64,000 nt of DNA from Oscheius dolichura (lineage: Eukaryota; Nematoda; Chromadorea; Rhabditida; Rhabditidae), in assembly GCA_932521035.1 (NCBI GenBank), contig OW051494.1, forward strand, positions 6,434,001 through 6,498,000. The letters run 5' to 3'. Both the position numbers and the translations under genes were made by a program. The notes beneath the pieces are model-generated. The model saw only the letters and a program-made list of their open reading frames with translations, was not told the origin of the DNA and did no database searches. Of this stretch, positions 22,381 to 34,241 are shown piece after piece. Position 1 is the first letter of the stretch. The number at the start of each line of letters is the position of its first letter.

Positions 22381-24365
22381 ATGCGTTGGAACACGCGCAA
22401 GTTCATGTTCCACTTGACGCAGACCCGGTGGGCCATGAAGCGGCACTGCCCCTCGGTGGCAGAATGGGTCAGTTGCCAGTCCCCCAAGGGGAGACACGCC
22501 CTTTTTCAGGTGTTCCGCCTGGCTCTGGTCCTCCTGGCCATCCTGGCCGGGCTGGCCTGGTACCAGAGGACCATCAACATGTGGCAGTTGAAGAACATCG
22601 GGGACACCTTCATCTCCAAGGACATCGGTGGCATCTGGCTCTTATTGGGGGGAGACAATTGGTTTCAGGGACACGGCAGATCATCCTGGGCACCTTCATC
22701 CGCCCGAAGTCGGAACAAAGCGTAGAGGGACGATATGCGGTGAGGGAGTGTCTCGACTGGAAGGGCGACTGTTACAGGTGATCCACTTCCTGGGCGACGG
22801 GAGGATGGAACACCCCCTGTACTGCTTCTCCAAACAGCCGGACAACAACTACCTGGGTAGGTCTTGTTCTTCTCCCCTCGAAGGTGCCCTTCAGTGTCCC
22901 ACGCCACGGTACAACGCATCCACCGGGGGAAGAGAGCCGCCAACGACGTCTGCTCCTGGGCCGGGCACCTGGCCGAGTGCGAGATCGAGGTGCACGCTTT
23001 CAAGGAGTTCCGAATCTCGACGACGCCCTTTGTCGAGGACTCGATGATCATCCAGCCGGAGCCACCCATCAAGTGAGAGCCGGGCAGGAGGGGGACAGTC
23101 ACTTCAGGGAGAAGAGACACGACCTGGTGGTCTGCGTGGCCCCGATGTACATCTACACCGACTGGGAGATCATGCTGGCCGGGATCGAAACCTGGCTGGC
23201 CCTCGGGGCCACCAAAATCATCGTCCCTGTTCAGTCGGCTTCCACTTCAACTTATAGGATCCTGGAGGAGTACGCTAGGAAGGGTAGGGTAACCCATTAG
23301 AGAATTGACCAATTGCCAGGGCTGGTGATGATCAGGCACTGGCCCAAGTGGCCGACCCTCTCCGACACCAATCCCAACGGCCTCGTCCTCAGTCGAGGTA
23401 GGGCCATCCCAATTCATCCAGCCCCTCTTAGGGATAGAGGAGTCCCACGTGAACTGTCTGTTCCTGGCCAAACCGTGGGCCGACCTCGTCGCCTTCACCG
23501 ACATCGACGACATGCTCCTCCCGGCCGACCCCCTCACCATCCGGCCCTCGATCAACTTGGAGATCCTCCGGGTATCCCTTCGAAGTCCTCGTCCAATTCG
23601 TTTCAGGAATTGTTTGACGAACATCCACAAGCGGGATCCCTTCTTTTCGAACACCGAGACACCCAGTTCGCCCTCCCTCCACCCAGGGTTCGTCCTCTCC
23701 TGCCTTTATCTCATTCAATCATTCTTATTCAATCAAATACAGGATATATCCACTCTGGACAATTTTGACTTTGGCTTTTTACTCAACTCCAAGACGAAAC
23801 AGAACTGTAATGTGTGGAGGATGAAGACGCGCGTCGTGGTCAATGCCAGTGAGTTATCCTCCTCCTCCGAGGACGTTGCCCATCTTCCAGGTCGCGTAGA
23901 CTCTGTCAACATGCACGAGACGGGCATTCACCGCTTCGGCTACGTCCAGACCCGTATCCCCTGTACAAAAGTAGGTCTCTCCCTGACTAGAATCACCACA
24001 TTGATTAGGCTCATTTCTACCATCTCCGTCACTCCCACAGTGCCGTCTCCTCACCCACCCCAATTGACTTGACCACCCTGACCGCCCTCCTCAATAAGGA
24101 GTGGAACACCAGGCTACAGGACTTCGATACCCTGAGAACTGTTCCTTTGAACAGATCCTCCACTGACAGTTTCGAGGTAAACCCCTAAAACAACCAATAT
24201 ACTTTTTAGGATTTCGACAGATGCATGAGCGCTATAAATGAGGAGCACTGGGGAATGCGGGTGTCTCGCTGTCTCACACCGCATGTCTGTTTCAGTAGAC
24301 TGAAAAGGTTCTCTATTCTTCAAATAATAATCTCCAAGTTGTCTTTAGAAGTGTCGAATGTGTAG
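22381..24365 (+). CDS. glycosyltransferase family 92 protein
   Basis: A Golgi-type II membrane glycosyltransferase of the GT92 (formerly DUF23) family, whose characterised members add galactose to core fucose on N-glycans. The order is an N-terminal cytosolic segment, an anchor near residue 45 (FRLALVLLAILAGLAW), a stem, then the domain: KRHDLVVCVAPMYIYTDWE, GIETWLALGATKIIVPVQS, CLFLAKPWADLVAFTDIDDM with the D-x-D metal-binding motif, LFDEHPQAGSLLFEH, and a Cys-containing C-terminal part. Introns are 35-55 bases and join in frame. The end is uncertain: TAG at 24363 if the last exon is read through, or an earlier TAG if a GTGTCT...TTTCAG intron near 24260-24296 is used. Base composition falls toward AT in the last exons. 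Confidence 0.88.
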
Positions 24366-25829
24366 CCAGTAGAGCAACGTACTCTTTCTTCCGATCAGGT
24401 GTCGGCTACTTTATCCAAGCGAATGACGTCAAGCTTGGTCCTTCTGAAAATAACTGCGAAGCACCTGGTGGACCGTTGACTATTGGAAATCATTACTTCT
24501 CCCCATGATACGTGTATTTTTTTATATTGAATCATTTACATGTCAAGCTGTTTCCCCCATAGAAACACCTTCGTAGTATAATTTCTTACCGTAAAATTCG
24601 GAAATCAGTATATAAATATTTTTTTTTACTTCGAATCTATTGATTATCCATGACACAGCTTGCCAAATTTTGAAATTTCGGCACGCCGCCTTTTTCGCGC
24701 CCAAAGTCAGTTCATTTTTCAATACAAAAAACGAACTACTGGGTGCGGTTATCCTGAACGATCCAGACATGCTCATGAGCTATTCTTTGACTTAAAAAAA
24801 TCTACACAAAATTTAGAAACTTTTGTAGGAACGGCATATGTGAAATTCGATCTTATATTCGAGAAAAATAGCGTCAAATAAGGGTGATGTATAAATGAGG
24901 CTCGTTCTCAAAAGCTAGACCTTTTTATTAGAAATCTATTTCCTACGAAAGTTTCTAAATTTTGTGCTGATTTTTTCAAGTCCATGAACAGCTCATGTGC
25001 ATGTCTGGGTCATTCAGGATAAGCGCACCCAGCTTTTGGTTTTTTGTTCGAGTAAAATTAGCATTGGCGCGCGCAACCACAAAACAGTTATGGTTATTTT
25101 CTCGAAACTGGGACATTAGAACTCGCTCTGTTTTGCCTGCTAATGCTTCTAAGAATTAGTAGAGTCATAATCAGCAAAAAACAGAAAGTAAAACGATGGA
25201 TTTTTCACTTTTTGGACTATTTCTAGTACTGGGTCAATATTACATCTTCAGCTATCAGAAAACGAACGATTTTCGTTTTCCTTTGTTTCGTATTCTTTTT
25301 CATTTGTTCTATAGTAATTCGACGTCGGGAAACACGATGGAAACATCAGAATTGCATAAAAATGGATATTTCATTTTCGCAAACGAAATCGCCGCGGGAC
25401 CATTTTACGCGCGCAGACCTTTGAGACGCCGGTCACGGCGAGCTGTGATGATCATTCGTTTTTTTGTTTTTATCAAGGTTATGCTAGTCTAGAAGAAGAA
25501 AGGGAGACCTGCGCACGATAAATGCCCTTCATCCCCCGTCGAAACTTGACGCACTTTCAGTGACTGAATTTCTTTCGGTCTTCCGTATGCTAGTTTTACC
25601 AATTTTTCTTTCCCAACTTGTGTTTCCTCTATTACCTTCTATAGTCTGTGTGAGCAATCGGAAACTTACTTTTCCAAGTAAAATTCTTAGACAAAATGGT
25701 CTCTTGCTTATTGCTATTTGTTTCACAATTCTTACGTGCTTATAGATGCTCATTTCACAAGAGATTTTTCAGAAAACAAGCAGAGACCGTCATATCTCGT
25801 CTCTTCTCTGCCTTATTTATGCTTTCACA
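24366..25829. other. AT-rich intergenic DNA with a foldback element
   Basis: The composition changes sharply to AT-rich. Apart from the inverted-repeat element at about 24690-25075 I see only a 98-codon open frame at 25196-25492, with a hydrophobic start and a basic end, which I do not trust. The 3' part is the upstream flank of the deubiquitinase gene. TTTTTCAG near 25770 is a possible trans-splice acceptor. Confidence 0.45.
24690..25075. mobile_element. foldback element with arms of about 110 bases
   Basis: The arms at about 24725-24833 and 24941-25053 are reverse complements with scattered differences (left GGGTGCGGTTATCCTGAACG, right in reverse GGGTGCGCTTATCCTGAATG). Weaker similarity extends outward to about 24690 and 25075. 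The spacer of about 105 bases has no open frame. It is a non-autonomous inverted-repeat element with different arm sequence from the other two foldbacks in the window. Confidence 0.8.
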
Positions 25830-27458
25830 ATGGTTTGTTACTTTCTATTTATCAAATAAATCGTAACTATTCAGGGACAAGGAACATCAAACAACAACCT
25901 GGAGCGAGATGTCAAAAACGGAGAACTTGTTGGAAACGAGCATTTTTTCGGATTAGTCAACGTAAATCATTCAATCATCTGAGTTTCAATCTTTTTCAGT
26001 TTGGAAATACTTGCTATTGCAATTCTGTTCTACAAGCTCTATATTTTTGCCGACCATTCAGGGATAGGATTCTTCAATATAAACAACATGTTAAAAAGTC
26101 TAGTAAGTATTTTTGCCTTTTTTTCAAGCATTTTCAATAATTATCTATACTATACGATTGCAGATACCCCCAAAGATAACCTGGTTACGTGTTTAGCAGA
26201 TCTATTCCATAATATTGCAACTCAAAAACGTCGTGTAGGAACGATTGCACCAAAAAGGTTTATTACTAAGCTGAAAAAGGAAAATGGTTTGATAATTGGT
26301 CTTCAAATAATTAAGCTGTTCCAGAACTATTCGATAATTATATGCAGCAAGATGCTCATGAATTTTTAAATTACTTATTAAACACAATATCCGAAACCTT
26401 ATTAGAAGAAAAAAATGCGGAGAAAAATGGCCAGCTCAATGATGATAAAAAGAAGAATGGGGCAATAAGGCGAGGCACTGGTTCTTCCACTGCTGAAAAA
26501 CGAGAAGAAGATCACAGGTTGATAAGCCTTTTTTAATTATTAATTCATTAATGTTTAGCTCTCGTCCGGAGTTTTCCTGGGTTCAAGAAATATTTCAAGG
26601 CACACTAACTAATGAAACGAGGTGTCTTTCCTGTGATACCGTAAGTTGACGTTAGAAGACGTACATTATTTCTTTACTTTTAAGGTTTCCAGTAAAGACG
26701 AAGATTTTCTCGATCTTTCTGTAGATGTTGAACAAAATGCTTCTATAACACATTGCTTACGTGTTTTTAGTGAAACGGAAACCCTACAAGGAGATCAGGT
26801 GGATTTTTATATTTTTATGCAATTAATTCTTCCAGAAATATTTTTGTGATATTTGTTCTTCTAAACAAGAGGCTCAAAAAAGAATGCGAATAAAACGACT
26901 ACCCCAGTTACTTGCTCTTCATTTAAAACGATTTAAATATCAAGATCAGCTAGGCCGATATACTAAACTATCGTATCGGGTTCTCTTTCCTTTAGAATTA
27001 CGACTATTCAATATAGTGAGTTCCATCAAAGAAGTTTTAATAAGTATACAGAGTGAGGATGCTTCTAATTCGGATCGACTTTATGATCTAGTAGCAGCCG
27101 TAGTACATTGTGGAGCTACTCCCAATCGTGGTCACTACATCACTTTAGTAAAAAGCTCCAATTGTTGGCTTCTATTCGATGACGATATTGTTGACGTTAG
27201 TTTTTAACTTTCTTGCAGCCGCAAAAAAGTCTTTCCTCCCATAACAGATGTTTTAGAAGATGGACATATCCTCCATGGAAGATTTTTTTGGCTTGACCGA
27301 TATAGGAACAACTTCTGTGCAGAAAAGTAATTCCGAATCGGCATATATACTATTTTATCAGGTTGGACTCTTTTCTGCTATTAAATTGTGTTTTATAGGC
27401 GCGAGATGCTCCTCAAGCATCATTACGTCCCAGTGGCTCCGGTCCTGTGTCAGTTTAA
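25830..27458 (+). CDS. usp-46: ubiquitin carboxyl-terminal hydrolase USP12/USP46
   Basis: A cysteine protease of the USP family that removes ubiquitin; USP46/USP12 act with WD-repeat cofactors WDR48 and WDR20 and control glutamate receptor levels in worms and mice. The Cys box is [20 protein letters not shown] and the His box is [20 protein letters not shown]. Between them lie [35 protein letters not shown] and two zinc-binding CxxC pairs. The protein begins [13 protein letters not shown], matching the MGxxxS start of the family. The first exon contributes only the ATG (25830-25832) before a 44-base intron. About ten introns are 35-55 bases. The last exon gives [13 protein letters not shown]. 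Confidence 0.95.
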
Positions 27459-27715
27459 TCTGTAGAAGGATGTTGTAGACTAGGTGATAGAGCGTCTATT
27501 CGCACCATAACAACTTCGTGATCATTCCTGCAATAGGCATCTAATTCAAACTCGGGTCGATTTTACGGTAACTTATGATTTTGAGATGCTAATTTGTATA
27601 TATAAATTTAAACAATAAAATTTCTATTGCATTAAGATATTTTATTATAGAACAGCCGAATTATACCCAAGGAAAATAATAAATACCAACTTAAATACAT
27701 AATACATATTACTAT

Positions 27716-28373
27716 TTAATGTTTGCTAGTGGTGTATGTAGAAGGGAATTTAACCACCGCCTGACCGTCAGCATCGACTAAACGGAGATAGCCGGCGTTC
27801 GGGACCACATTATATCTAAAAAAAAATAACGAAGTAAGACCGTAAAAACAGCAAACCTCAACACGAGCGTGACGTTCTGATGATCACGAAGCTGACCAAA
27901 TTCATCTAAGAAATAATATTTGCTTGTAAGCCGACGTTCATCCAAGACAACACGTTCGCTACGGAGAATAATCTTATCCCAGAGAACAACTTGGTTCATA
28001 GTCTAAAAATCCATTTCATACGGCTTATTTAGCTACACTTACATGTTTTTCAGTTTGATATTCAGCAACGAGATAGAGAAATATTTCTTTGACATTCCAA
28101 TTAAAGATTCTAGTCAGGTCAACGTTAACAGAAAAGTCGAGAAGTCCCAAGTCAGCTTTCTCCGAATCAGTTGAATAATCAACAACAGACCGACTGTAAT
28201 ACATATTGATAAAATAGAGAACATACTTACACTCTAGGGTTATTGACGGTGATTTTTACCGCAGTACGGTAATCGACGAACGCAGTGGAAACGAAACAAG
28301 CAAATGTTACTGCGGCAAGGACCCATAGCATAAACGCAAAGATGGCATTTGCTCGGGCATAGATATTATGCAT
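27716..28373 (-). CDS. spcs-3: signal peptidase complex subunit 3
   Basis: An accessory ER-membrane subunit (SPC22/23) of the complex that cleaves signal peptides. It starts MHNIYARANAIFAFMLWVLA with one N-terminal membrane anchor. It then has LDFSVNVDLTRIFNWNVKEI, FLYLVAEYQTEKH, MNQVVLWDKIILRSE, RLTSKYYFLDEFGQL and DHQNVTLVLRYNVVPNAG, matching the family along its whole length (about 180 residues). ATTCAG lies one base upstream of the ATG. Its start is 114 bases downstream of the isomerase stop on the same strand, fitting a multi-gene transcript. Confidence 0.95.
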
Positions 28374-28486
28374 CCTGAATATAATTTACACATAAAATAA
28401 AGAAAGAAATGGATACTAACGCGTTTGACACGCATATAATTTATAAAGATTTTTTAAGAAGAGATTTATACTCATATTACTGGTTA

Positions 28487-29405
28487 TCAATTGAGCTGAA
28501 CAATGGCTGCTTTCGTAGAGGTATTAAGAGTATCTAGGTTCTTCCACCAAGATGCCAGATATGAATGTTGTACAAATAATGTAAACCATGGGGAAAACTC
28601 TTTTGGTTCTATGCCGAGACTAATTAAAGAAACCAACAAGAATACTAACTTCGACGCGTCCAGTCCATTAGTTCTGTTTCGGTAACTGAACATATATCAC
28701 TCACTTCTTCTGGATTAGGTTTTACTCTGTCCATATTAATATTCTTTATAACAACAGCATAATCTAATTCATGTTCTCCCCAGGATGAATCTGACATCTT
28801 TGCCTAAAACAGCGATAACATTTTTAAAAGAATTGACTAACGTGATAAAGAAACCTGCCTAGAGACAAGCAATCTTCTTCTGATATTTGGGTAATATTTA
28901 ACTCATGGTTTAACTTTCGTATAGCAGCTCTAAACATTCCAGTACTAAGAATCCTTTTTGATACCTTTTAACTCCGAGAATTCCTTCTCTTTCCTTTTCA
29001 TTGTACAAAGGATGACTACAACAAGTATTAGTCCACATATTTGGAAACGTTATCTAAAAACCTTATGCAGATAAAATGAATTCGAACCTTTGTAGCACTT
29101 CGTTTTTGTAATATAAGTTTTTTGTCAGGTGTAAAAGCAAAGACACTGAATGCTCGATGCAGAGGCACTATAATTTTTCTTTGGCTGTGGCACGACAATC
29201 GACGAACTTCCAGGCACAACATGAGCATTCACTTTGGAAACTTCTCCTAGTATGTGGTCGTCTTTGTCTACTGCAATACACATTTCTTGCATGTGATGTG
29301 CCTGTATAGCATCATATTTGCTCAATAGGTTGCTTCAAATTCTAGAATTTAAAAAATAAAAACAACAACTTACAGGCTGCGAAAAGATGATAATCGTCGA
29401 GTCAT
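28487..29405 (-). CDS. idi-1: isopentenyl-diphosphate delta-isomerase
   Basis: A Nudix-fold enzyme that interconverts isopentenyl and dimethylallyl diphosphate for isoprenoids. The model starts MTRRLSSFRSLNLLSKYDAI, then MQEMCIAVDKDDHILGEVSK, LHRAFSVFAFTPDKKLILQ, MWTNTCCSHPLYNEKEREG (catalytic Cys in NTCCSHPL), WGEHELDYAVVIK (metal-binding E-x-E) and EFSPWFTLFVQHSYLASWW at the C terminus. The basic, serine-rich start could be mitochondrial. Six exons have short introns. The order is isomerase, then SPCS3, with 114 bases between; ANKZF1 ends 124 bases upstream. Confidence 0.94.
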
Positions 29406-29528
29406 ATCAACTGAAAAACATTTTAGTAAAATAATATTTAAAAGGGAGTAGTAGAATGGTATGCACCGAAAGACACAGAACTACAGATTTGATATTATCG
29501 TAAAACTTTTACTCTGTTAAAACATTTA

Positions 29529-31821
29529 TCACAAATTTTTGGGTCCACCATTAAAACGTGCCCTATGCGATGCAACACAAGCTGGGGTACACAGTTTGAC
29601 ATCTTCGTACTCAAAAGGCACTTTAGGTAAACTATTTCCACACTAAAAGCAGTGAAATGTGAAGAAAAAAGGTAACTCACATTGACACATCGCGACAAAA
29701 CCCCCAGACGGGCTTCGGCCGCCATTGCTCGTTTTTCTCGCTCAGATAAATTGAGAAAAGCGGACTTAGCGTTCTAATGACGGTTAATATCGAAATAAAA
29801 CAACACCTAACCTGTTCTTCTGCCTCTTCTTTCATTTGAGCCTTTTTTTCTTTCTGTTTTTCGCGTTGTTTTAGTTTCTTTTCTTTTTTCTTTTCATCTA
29901 GCTTAACTTTTTGTTCTTCTGTTAGCTCTTTCATTTCAGGAATGTGGGTCATAAAAATAAAAAAATTATTAAATACAATAAATAATACTACCTCCCATAC
30001 GGCCAAAGAACTGGATTCTCTGCACGAAAGTTGATAAAAATAGACTTGGTTTTTTTGTTGAAGCATAATGCAAAAGGCACTCGTCCTTCGCTGTCTTGTA
30101 CGGATGGATCACATCGCAACTTCAATAGGTACTAGACTAAGGTTTTTCGGGAATAATTTAAGCTCACCTGTAAAACATCATCTAGTCCATTAGATGCGGC
30201 CACGTGTAGAAAAGAAAAATCATTCGGTGCAAACGTTCGCTCGTTTAAATATTTGAAAAGCTTAAATGGTTATTGGCATGCTAGTGCCACCTGCATACCT
30301 GATCAGAGAGGTCTATATTTTCTTCCAGTATAATTTTGAGGGCTTCAACATCGTTGCCGCTTACAGCCTCATGAAGCTTTGCTCTAGTGGGACGTGAAAC
30401 TTCTGGCCATAGGTCTTCCTTCAATTCTTCTTGTCGAATTTTCAAGTGATCTTTCTGAAATGTTGTAATATTTAGGGATCTGGGAATAAAATTACCTTTT
30501 TATCTTCCGCATCTTTCTTTACTTTTTCACTTTCTTCAATTATGTCAATGTAGACTGGTTTTTTCTTCTTCTGTAAGTTTTTCCGAGCTAGTTGCTTCTT
30601 TTTCAAAAGATCAACAGATTCACCAAAATGTTCCCTAAAAACAAAACTTAGAGGTTTCTTCTATTCACTTATACAATGTGCCATGTTCATAAACCGTATG
30701 AAGCCGTTCCCAAGCTGTTTTTAATTCTGCTAAAGTTGGCCGCTTTGTTGCAAATGGAATATTTCTAAATATGTAAATATATTTAAACGAAGGCGCATTA
30801 CCTTATGCGGGGATCATTTTTCTCCAATATACCTGGAACATAAAATGTCGTTTTTTGATAGGATGCGCAACGAATAAATACTAAAGGCGTTTCAGATAGT
30901 CCTTTCTTGAATTCTGAAATAATTTCTCCAATCTCTTCTTTGAGTCTTCGCTCATTATGCCTGAAATAGAAGAAAATCTATATGTAATATGTATACGAAG
31001 AAGAAAATTAATATAATTTTATGTTAGAGCCAGATATACATACCTTCTAAGGGATGAACCCGCGCTCGATGCCACTCCACTCGAATCGCTTGCAGATTGG
31101 GCTTTTCCTTGCTTTGCACGGATAACATATCGCTTAATAGTTTTATGAAATGTCATTTTCCCGCTGAAATATGTCTTTATATCTTTCAAATAACTAAAAA
31201 CTTCTCAAATATGGCGCCGGCGAAGTGTCCACCAGCTAGAAGAAAGATTGCACAACTGAGAGGACGAATAAATACTTCTTGAGATGGTTGCTTTTCGTAT
31301 TCATAAAGAATTGCTCTAGACAATAGTGTGAAAAAAAGAACCGAAACTTACCTATATATTGAATATACACACCCATTTTGTGTGAATATTGCCAAACTTC
31401 CCGTTTCAAAATTATATCCGTTATTCCTTTCATCTTCATCATCAGATGAATCGCTTACATCATCTATAATAAACATTCATAAAACAAGAAAAGGCACCCA
31501 CCATTTTCTAAAGTGTTTTCGTACTCTTCTTCAGCTAAACTTTGTTTTCCTTGTGATACTCGTTTGACATTAAACCTACAAAAAATGTTGATAATTAAAG
31601 AGTCATACCTATGCCATTGAGATGCGTAATGAGTGATAATAACGTCTCTCTCACAATCAGCGTCCATAGTGTATTTACAGGAAGAACAGATGACATTATC
31701 TGAAAGCAAGGGTATGTTTCTAACAATGGTTACTTTGAAGCTCTTTGAAGGGATCAAATTCGTCAAACTCTTGAATTGCATTAGCTTCTTCTTGAAACAA
31801 ACATCTTTCGATACCGGCCAT
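29529..31821 (-). CDS. ANKZF1/Vms1-type peptidyl-tRNA hydrolase
   Basis: The homologue of Vms1/ANKZF1 releases nascent chains from stalled 60S ribosomes in ribosome quality control and also acts in mitochondrial stress. It begins MAGIERCLFQEEANAIQEF. A C2H2 zinc finger follows (VICSSCKYTM through HYASQWHRFNVKR), then the eRF1-like VLRF1 domain with IFLLAGGHFAGAIFE and AKQGKAQSASDSSGVASSAG, which keeps the GxxQ glutamine needed for release. Ankyrin repeats lie around 30.1-30.4 kb and a Lys/Glu-rich coiled coil follows. The C-terminal Cys/His motif is RCVNCGNSL with TPACVASHRARFNG. Introns are 35-60 bases. Confidence 0.93.
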
Positions 31822-32055
31822 CCATCTTGGGTCTCGAATAGTAAGAGCACCTTTTTTCTAAGTTTTTAGTATTAATTGAAAAGCCTCAAAAATTATAATT
31901 TTATAATTAAGAAAATCATATTATACAGTTTTGAATTTTTGATTAATTTAAGTCAGACCACCCCCTGTTCGCTCGGTTTTTTGTGTAAACTAGGAATAAT
32001 TATTAAATGTAGCTAACAGGAAATTACAACATATGTACACATATAAAAGTTAAAG

Positions 32056-33562
32056 CTAATGGGTACTCCGTGGTCGAATAGGATAATGGGTAACCGCAGC
32101 GGAAATAGTTTCAATCCATGCCTAAATAACATCTGATAAAAATTAGAATTTCCTCACTCTTAGGTCTTCTTGGTTGGCTGCACAAATTCTATACACAGAA
32201 TGTCTGCCTTCCACTAGACGACCATCTTGTTCGGTCTTACACGCTTTGATTCTGTCATCGGACAAAGAAAATATCTGAAAGACTAATGAAACAAATGAAT
32301 GGCTTACTTCAAACATATGAGGTCGGTTTGAACTTTCCACACGTCTTATACCGACGTTTTGAAGTGGAATAATACCACGTGGCTCACTGTCACTAGTTTG
32401 TTCGAAATAATACAAGCATTGTTCGCTGAGTACAAACCTACAAAAAATAAGCCCTTAAAAGAAATATTAGATTTACCATCTTCTCTTCCAAGATAAAGGG
32501 CCTGCTACGAACTGACTGCTACTTTGTTTATAAAGCCAGCCTTCGCGCTCAGCGTTAAGGTGGATGGCAGCAGATCCTCTCTCTTCCAGTGGCATCGCAA
32601 ACTGGGCATTTTTCAGCGATTCGTAGATAGCACTAAGCAAATCTACAGTGACCATCTTTTTATCAAGATATTCCTAAAAAGAATGTAGCCCAACAAACTT
32701 TGAACCTACTTTGCACATATCAATATAACCTTCCAGAGTTATTTTATCCTTTATGTTTGGATTATATAGCAATGTATTAAGCATTATAGCCGAAAATGCT
32801 ATAGAATGACAAGCATCAGCAGAAGGAAAAACATTTGGATTAGCCGTCACAAACTGGAATTATTAAATATAAATAAAATATATTCGAACCTTTCCCGCAA
32901 AGCTATCCATTATTCTATCTATTTTTTGGGCTTCGCCAGGCAGGCGAAATGTTTTTAAAAACATTCTATATAAAAACAAATAAAAAAATTTCAATTTTAT
33001 ACCTGATCGCATCTACAAGAAATATTCCAGAAAAATCGAAACAACTTGTATAATGTTGCAATATTCCGATAGAACGTTCATCATGGTTTCCAAGTAAGTC
33101 GCCAATGGCTATTTTGGATAATCCTTCTCCCTATAATATAGCGTTAAAACAAAAAAGGCAACTGTACCTGGTATAACCATTCCGCTATCGATTTTCCATT
33201 ATTTTCAAGAAGACCTCGATCAATCAAATATTGTATACCGTTGCTGGGGTCTTTGTTAAATTTACGACGTGCTGAAAGTTTTGTTTACTTTCAAAGAAAA
33301 ATAATTACCATTGGCCAGTATCTTTAACCGCGATTTACCACTGTCATCCATGTAATACATTGATTCCAGTTCATTATCAACTTCGCGAAGCTAAAAGTAA
33401 ATTTTAAATGTATAAAAAAGATTAAAGGACAGACAAGCTAAAACATACCTCGTTCTTTATCATTTCGATTTCCTCCAACAAATCCATCTTCCTTTTACGA
33501 AGACCACGTAGCTGATCACGTTCTTCATCGGTCAAATCAGACGGCATAAATGAATTCGTCAT
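32056..33562 (-). CDS. grp-1: cytohesin-type ARF guanine-nucleotide exchange factor
   Basis: A peripheral membrane protein that loads GTP onto ARF GTPases. The order is a coiled coil (residues 1 to about 50, [20 protein letters not shown]), then a Sec7 domain with the glutamic-finger block [40 protein letters not shown] and [22 protein letters not shown] domain follows with [30 protein letters not shown] and [16 protein letters not shown]. The last exon ([18 protein letters not shown]) is found only by splicing across GTGAGG...TTTAG. It completes the PH helix and the protein lacks most of the usual polybasic tail. It is the first gene of the candidate minus-strand operon. Confidence 0.94.
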
Positions 33563-34241
33563 CTTGGTCATATTTACTGCTTTCTACTCCATTTATGCAG
33601 TTGTAGTCAATAAATGTGTACATATACAAGGTTCTTTAAAGTTTGAGAACAATACACAGAAACAAATAAAAGTTCTAAGGGAATAAAGATAATATGAAAA
33701 GGAATATAGTCGATGCATTAATCTAGCCTTTCTGTTCTCAATGCGCAGCTAACATTGCCCAGCAAAGCGAAAACACGTCAGCAAAGATGACGGGCGCACT
33801 CGCCGCTTCTAGTATTCAATCCATTGGATTGATATATACTAGTAACTAATCCAGGAATGGTCTGACTGGAGAAATAATAAGGTAAAAAATGACTAGAATA
33901 TTTTAAGATCAAGATTTCGATAGTTAAAAGAAAAATTCACAACTAACCTTTTCTGACGTCAACATTCCTGGATTTCAATGACTAAATTTGTTTAGAAATA
34001 TCTAAAAAGAAAATGTAAAACTGTAAAGTGACGATTGGCGAAATTCCGATAATATATATCTGACTTTCACGAATAGTCATTGTGAAAGCTTTCGCAATAC
34101 TGCGTTCTCCGTTTAGACTTTAGAGATAAAAACACATTCTAATAAGATAAAATAGTTGCTACTGCAAAGATAAACAACTTGTCATATTATACATTATTAA
34201 TTTTTATATAAAAGCACTATACAAACTTTGAAAAGAGATCG
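33563..34241. other. AT-rich intergenic DNA
   Basis: This lies between the cytohesin start and the APC2 stop, both on the minus strand. At about 680 bases it is much wider than the gaps inside the downstream gene group, so it probably holds the promoter of that group. I see no RNA gene or repeat. Confidence 0.4.

Noticed and set aside
25196-25492. 98-codon frame with hydrophobic start
   Set aside because: AT-rich intergenic DNA, no splice or homology support, and the basic end derives from a short GCG-rich patch.
32056-32105. tRNA-like A and B boxes (TGGTCGAATAGGATAATGG and GTTTCAATCC)
   Set aside because: On the minus strand this is the last cytohesin exon: splicing across GTGAGG...TTTAG gives [18 protein letters not shown], which aligns with the end of the PH domain.
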